Shown here: positions 59,243 to 64,000 of the stretch, one piece after another | How positions within the stretch are numbered: position 1 is the stretch's first letter | How the letters are laid out: each line of letters opens with the position of its first letter | Source: Cyclaneusma minus | Taxonomy: Eukaryota > Ascomycota > Leotiomycetes > Marthamycetales > Marthamycetaceae | Length of the DNA: 64,000 bases | NCBI GenBank assembly: GCA_037179335.1 | Contig: JAKZHN010000002.1 | Location: 1,116,001 to 1,180,000, forward strand | Reading direction: 5' to 3' | The notes under the pieces: generated by a model | The model's database searches: none | Seen by the model: the letters and a program-made list of their open reading frames with translations, nothing else | What the model was told of the DNA's origin: nothing | Translations under genes and position numbers: made by a program

Positions 59243-60963
59243 ATGTTCGCAAAATCGTCGTTTATTGCGGGCAAGTTGCGCTCTTTGTCTTGGAGCACAG
59301 TGCATGGAAGTGAACAATCCCTTGGTCTCAGCGTATTGCTTGCGGTTGCATTGCTTGCATTGTTCTGCGGCTATGTTGTTCCTATGAATAAATCCAACCT
59401 CGGCATATATAACCCGAAAAAATGGTGGGAATTGACGACGATGAGGTCCAGAAGAGACTTTGACGCCAATGCTCCGGACTGGATCGAGGCCTGGTTCGCA
59501 GCGAACGACAAACCGCTCCGCTTCATTGTCGATTCCGGGTATTGCACCATTTTGCCATCATCCATGGCTGACGAGTTTCGAAAGATCAAGGAATTCTGCA
59601 TGTACACGTTTCTAGGCACTGTAAGACCCACCATCCTTGCCATTCCGCGTCAACAACGTGATGCACCGACCTCGCAGCTGACCTGTTAATGATGTGCTCA
59701 CAGGACTTCCATTCCCATCTGCCAGGATTCGATGGCTTCAAGGAAGTTGCGAGAGACGCCCATCTTCTGACCAAGGTCGTCACGGGCCCATTCCAGACCC
59801 AAGCTGTGAAGTATACGGCGCCACTAGCAGCAGAGGCGAGCAACGTGATTGCAGATCTATTTGGAGAGGACAAAGGTATGTCGAAGTCGAGCAGTGGCCA
59901 TAATGCGCGGTGACGGGAGAACGCGCAAATACTGACATCGATCCCAACAGAATGGCATTCTGCCCATGTGTATGCACAAGGCGTGGACCTTGTGACTCGG
60001 ACTGTCGCATTCGTTGTAGTCGGAGAAGACCTATGCCACAACGCAGAGTGGATAGAAATCGCCAAGCAACATGCTCTAACCATGGCCGTGCAAGCTCGTG
60101 AGCTTCGCTTGTGGCCTGCGGCGCTGCGACGACCGGTACACTGGCTAAAAGGAGCCAAGCTGCGAGACCAAGTGCGCAGAACCAGGGCCATGGTGGAGCC
60201 TGTGGTGAAAAGAAGACGCGCAGAAGCAGCAGAATGTGTGAGCAAGGGCATCGATCCTCCAGTCTACGTCGACGCGCTGCAATGGTTCGAGGATGCAGCC
60301 CAAGGCGAGTGGTACGATGCTGCAGGTACCCAGCTAGCAATGGACTTCGCGACGATTTACGCCACGTCTGACCTCCTCGTCGGCGCCCTCCAAGACATTG
60401 CCAGACACCCCGACATCGTGGAGCCGCTTCGCGAAGAGATCCGTACTTGTATTGGCGAAGGCGGTTGGACACCATCTTCGCTCTACAAGATGAAGCTTAT
60501 GGATAGCTGCCTGAAAGAGACGCAGCGTATCAAGCCGGTTGAGTGTGCCACGATGAGGAGCTATGCCCTGAAGGACGTTACCTTCTCCAATGGAACGTTT
60601 GTACCCAAGGGGGAGCTGGTCGCCGTCGCCGCTGACCGCATGAGCAATGAGACTGTGTGGGACCAACCTCTCAAGTGGGATCCTCATCGTTTCATACGCA
60701 TGCGTGCAGATCCAGAGGCGGCCAGCAAGGCGCAATTCGAAAACACAGGTGGTGATCATCTCGGCTTTGGGTGGCACCCTCGCGCATGCCCTGGTCGCTT
60801 CTTCGCGGCGAAGGAGGTCAAGATCTTGCTGGCTTACCTGCTTATCCGCTATGACTTCAAGCTGGTACCAGGTGATGAACTTCGCCAATTTCGCCATTCC
60901 TTCAGCGTCCGTGTACACCCTACTACGAGCCTCATGGTACGGAGGCGTGACGAGGATATTTGA
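59243..60963 (+). CDS. Cytochrome P450 monooxygenase
   Basis: Three exons, 59243-59620, 59704-59875 and 59951-60963, give 520 residues; introns are 83 and 75 bp (GTAAGA...ACAG and GTATGT...ACAG). The N terminus has one membrane anchor (about residues 28-47, LGLSVLLAVALLALFCGYVV), placing the enzyme on the ER facing the cytosol. The K-helix ExxR is ETQR at 373-376. The heme loop FGWHPRACPGRFFA has the axial Cys near 463 and a His-Pro in place of the more usual Gly-x. The I-helix region reads FATIYATSDLL, as in fungal P450s related to CYP68 and ent-kaurene oxidase-like enzymes. It would hydroxylate or further oxidise the polyketide made by the divergent PKS, using a P450 reductase from elsewhere. 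Apparently intact. Confidence 0.95.
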
Positions 60964-61615
60964 GGCTGTCGACATAATAGCAAAATCCCATTGTCAGCTG
61001 GGCACTTTGGGTGTACTGCAGAGAGTGCCGAGATTCAGGAACTTTGGCCAAATGAAATGTTGACTTCTTCGTCCATCGCTATCGCTCTGCATGCTTCGTG
61101 TTCATGATTTAAGTGATTTTTTGCACCAGTAATTGATGGTTGCTGTTTGAACTTTGCGGGGTTTCAATTGATGATGACCGTGAAGGGCCATTTTCACTTG
61201 CGGTACGCCTGCCAAGTTGACCTTCCCCCCGGTGTGGGACGTCGCAAATGTCACGTTGATTCGCTGCGCGCCGCCAAATTTCGCGTGCACGCATAACTTC
61301 GCGCACGGGGCCATGCGGGTAGGATGAGGGTCGGTAGCTTTGAGCGACTTCGATTGCGGCGAGCCCGCGTTATTGCAGGAAGTACCAAAAGATTTGCGAA
61401 TCAACGTGAGATCTGCGAATCAACATCCCCCGCCTCCCAGGGGGAAGGTGCTAGGCCTGCCGGTGTGAGGCCCTCACGAGTAGTTGATGGCTACCGCAGG
61501 ACCACGGATGTAGAAATCGGACGCTACTACACCAATCCCATAAGAGATGTCCCACGGGCCAGGGTAATTAGACTAGGTCATCGCGTTTCCTTAAATTCTT
61601 AAATAGCTACCTTAT
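60964..61615. other. Downstream flank of P450, no supported gene
   Basis: Holds the P450 3' UTR. A 100-codon minus-strand frame (61404-61102) has no recognised motif, and the plus-strand frame at 61324-61602 has none either. A short direct repeat GCGAATCAAC occurs near 61397 and 61416. Composition changes abruptly to A/T-rich at about 61595. Confidence 0.45.
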
Positions 61616-63235
61616 TTAAATAAAGGTTTTTAAAATACTAAAAAAGGAAAACAAAACGATAAATAATTTTAAGCCGAATACGACTCTACTAAAGATCATT
61701 ACTCGCTTTAAAGCAGTAGTCCCAGCTTAGACAATCGAGAAACCGGTAATAAAATAGGAAGCGCCTTAGAATAAACTAATTTAAGCGGATGTAATTATAA
61801 CGAAACTCGATAAAAAGAAAGCTAAAATAGCCCATTTAGCATTAATATAAAAATTGGATTATACATTTATTATAGTATTTTATATAAACGGCTTTTAAAA
61901 TATACCCTTAAGCCAGAAAAACAAAACGAACTCTGCTATAATAATTCAAATTTATAAAACGAAACCGAAAGCAATTAAACTAGAATATAAAGGCATATAT
62001 CTAAATAGTAGATATTAAGCTCTCTATTATTCAATAAACTTTGCAAGCTATAAGCGATATTTCACCCTATATAAAAAGATTATTTATCTTTTCTAATAGC
62101 TAAGCAATTATCCTTAAATTAAATAGATAAAACCTTTTAACCGTCAAAGTAAAAATACTAATTATTAAGCTAATAAAACAAAGCTATAAAATTACTATCT
62201 CGTAATACCTTAGCTATATCAATATTCCTAGCAACGAACTAGCCGATAAAATCGCGAAGAAAGCGCTTTTAAAAGCTTTTATTAATAATTAGATTTCCTT
62301 ATTATATATTAAACGTATAATTAAGGTAATTACGCTAAATATATAGAAAAAGCAATAAAACTCCTAAGTTAAAATAAATTATACCGGGCTAGGAAAGCTA
62401 TATCGATAAATTAGCCGCTATTTTTTACAGTTTTATATAAATGTTAATTTTAATTTTCAATCTAATTAATTTATTTATATTTAATTTAAAACAAGTATAA
62501 AGCCTTTTAAAAAATACCTATATTTAATTAGCAAATCGAATACAGCTTTATATTTTTATAGCAGCGGTGCTTAATAAATCTCTTTATATATTATTTTGCA
62601 TTATATTTGTTTTCGAACCTTAAAATTAAAACACCTATATAAAAGGGTTCAGCCCCTTAATTTAACTATTTTCTATTATACAAATATTAAAAAAAAACGT
62701 TATTAGATTTTTTTTAAGCAAGCTAATTTAATAAATCGTTAAATATATAAATTTCTTGTAAGGTTTTACAAGTTAGCAAGGTAGTATTTTTATATTTATA
62801 ATTTTTGAATATACGGTAATTATAAATTGCAAAATGCTTTTAAAATAAAAGAATTAGTTGGTTTAAGGAAAGCAGTATTTTTATAAATAAAAATAGATTT
62901 AGCTAAACAGCCCTCGCTATAGCCGAAAAGCTCCATGCGAGTAATAAAAAAAAGACTATTTATATATTGCAATAATTATTCCTTTTATAAATTATAAAGG
63001 TTTGTATTAAATGGATTTGCCCGTTATTTTATATTTGGTATAAAGCTATATTTTAATTATTAGGCTTTATATCGCGTTTTTAAATAATTTAGCTATAAGG
63101 TTTTTTAAAAATTAATTTAATAACCGAGATAAAGCGTATAAAGGAAATATAATATATAAAGGAAATTGTATTATAGCCTTTTAAATTTATTTTATATAGC
63201 TTTTCGAAATAGTATATAATTTTTAAAAAATTGAA
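61616..63235 (+). mobile_element. RIP-degraded non-LTR retrotransposon relic with RNase H domain
   Basis: A frame around 62161-62280 reads KITIS, stop, YLSYI, then NIPSNELADKIAKKA. This is a mutated form of the RNase H core WxPxHxGIxGNExADxxAKxA of fungal LINE-like elements (Tad/I type). The stop sits exactly where the family has Trp, as expected for TGG to TAA by RIP, and two Gly positions read Ser (GGC to AGC). The rest of the block is A/T-rich with stops. Limits are approximate. Confidence 0.7.
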
Positions 63236-63238
63236 ATA

Positions 63239-63700
63239 GCTCGCAGCTATATATAGCCCTCGCAGCCCTCGCAGCTTTTAAAATAGCTCGTAGCGGTAGC
63301 CCTCGAAATAGGATACCTTTTTTAAAATGGGTTACCTTGCTACCTCGATAAATATTCCACCTCGACGGCTACGTGCTACTTCGAAGGCTGCGTGCCATTT
63401 CGAGGGCTGCGTGCTACTTCGAGGGCTGCGAAGGCTGCGTGCCACTTCGAGGGCTGCGAAGGCTGCATTCCACTTTAAGGGCTGCGAGGGCTACGTTCCA
63501 TTTTAAGGGCTACGAGGGCTATAAGGGCCACGTTCCACTCCAAGGGCTGCGAGGGCTGCGTTTCACTTTAAAAGCTGCGAGCCCTGCAAGGGCTATATTA
63601 CTTTGAAAGCTGCGTATATTGATTTTATATCTTTGTTTTAAGCTACCTCGAGGGCTATATGCTACCTCGAGGGCTGCGTGCCATTTCGAGGGCTGCGTAT
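63239..63700 (+). repeat. Minisatellite of GAGGGCTGCGT-type units
   Basis: Irregular tandem units of about 21-36 bp built on CGAGGGCTGCG(T/A) followed by GC(C/T)A(C/T)TT, from 63239 (GCAGCCCTCGCAGC-like on the other strand) to 63700. The open frame across it (63373-63606) is a by-product of the repeat, not a supported gene. Confidence 0.8.
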
Positions 63701-64000
63701 ATTAATTCGATTTCTTTATTCTAATACCCCTGCTACTCTAAATATATTATATATAAAATAATAAGCAAATCCTTTTAATGCAGACTTTTATAATATAATT
63801 TTAAATAATAATTGATTTTTTAATATTTATATAGCTAAAAATTATTTAATTACGAAATTAATACTTTATATATATTATTTTTTAAAACCATATTTAAAAT
63901 ATATTTGATTTTATTTCCATAGTTATTTTTTTTAATAATTTTATAAATTTTAATCGATTTAATATTTAGTAAATAATTCGATTATATTAATTTTAAATTT
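63701..64000. other. A/T-rich sequence, nothing recognised
   Basis: Continuation of the RIP-like A/T block to the right edge, with no readable frame. Confidence 0.6.

Noticed and set aside
1..64000. CRISPR arrays, rRNA genes, bacterial operons
   Set aside because: None seen; repeats are transposon ends or minisatellites and the gene structure is fungal.

Overview
The window is nuclear DNA of a filamentous ascomycete (Pezizomycotina). The reasons are short GT-AG introns of 57-126 bp with CTRAC-like branch sites, a multi-exon highly reducing polyketide synthase, an AflR-type Zn2Cys6 regulator, and large blocks of nearly pure A/T that carry the C-to-T and G-to-A signature of repeat-induced point mutation (RIP). 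Species cannot be told from sequence alone.

Layout. (1) About 1-15.5 kb, normal base composition: a head-to-tail array, all on the minus strand, of at least eight related genes or gene relics. They encode long, Ala/Pro/Ser-rich, probably disordered proteins, and most end in a single C2H2-like finger (C-x4-C ... H-x4-H) at the extreme C terminus. Two finger subtypes occur. One copy is frameshifted and one has lost the finger. An 897-bp terminal-inverted-repeat element with a perfect 11-bp target duplication lies upstream of one copy. (2) About 15.9-36 kb: an A/T block with stops in every frame and relics of TIR elements. (3) About 36.0-37.5 kb: a GC-normal island rich in short repeats. (4) 37.5-40.25 kb: a 2.7-kb RIP-degraded TIR element. 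(5) 40.8-46.1 kb: a complete LTR retrotransposon skeleton (228/230-bp LTRs, 5-bp target duplication) whose interior is RIP-degraded while the outermost LTR ends are not. (6) 46.2-61.0 kb: a compact, intact biosynthetic locus with a Zn2Cys6 activator, an 11-exon HR-PKS of about 3079 residues (KS-AT-DH-MT-degenerate ER region-KR-ACP-C) and a divergently transcribed P450. (7) 61.6-64.0 kb: another A/T block with a RIP-killed non-LTR retrotransposon RNase H domain and a minisatellite.

How the genes could work together. The PKS and P450 share a 759-bp divergent promoter containing a perfect 15-bp inverted repeat with CCG/CGG cores, a plausible target for the Zn2Cys6 protein. The PKS would make a C-methylated, partly reduced chain. 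No enoyl reductase, hydrolase or NRPS module is visible nearby, so release may depend on the C-terminal condensation-like domain, whose active-site motif is unusual. The P450 would then oxidise the product. The locus is bounded by RIP-degraded DNA on both sides, which suggests a cluster preserved between mutated repeat blocks.

Exon models were derived by hand from splice signals and reading-frame continuity; positions may be off by a base or two.
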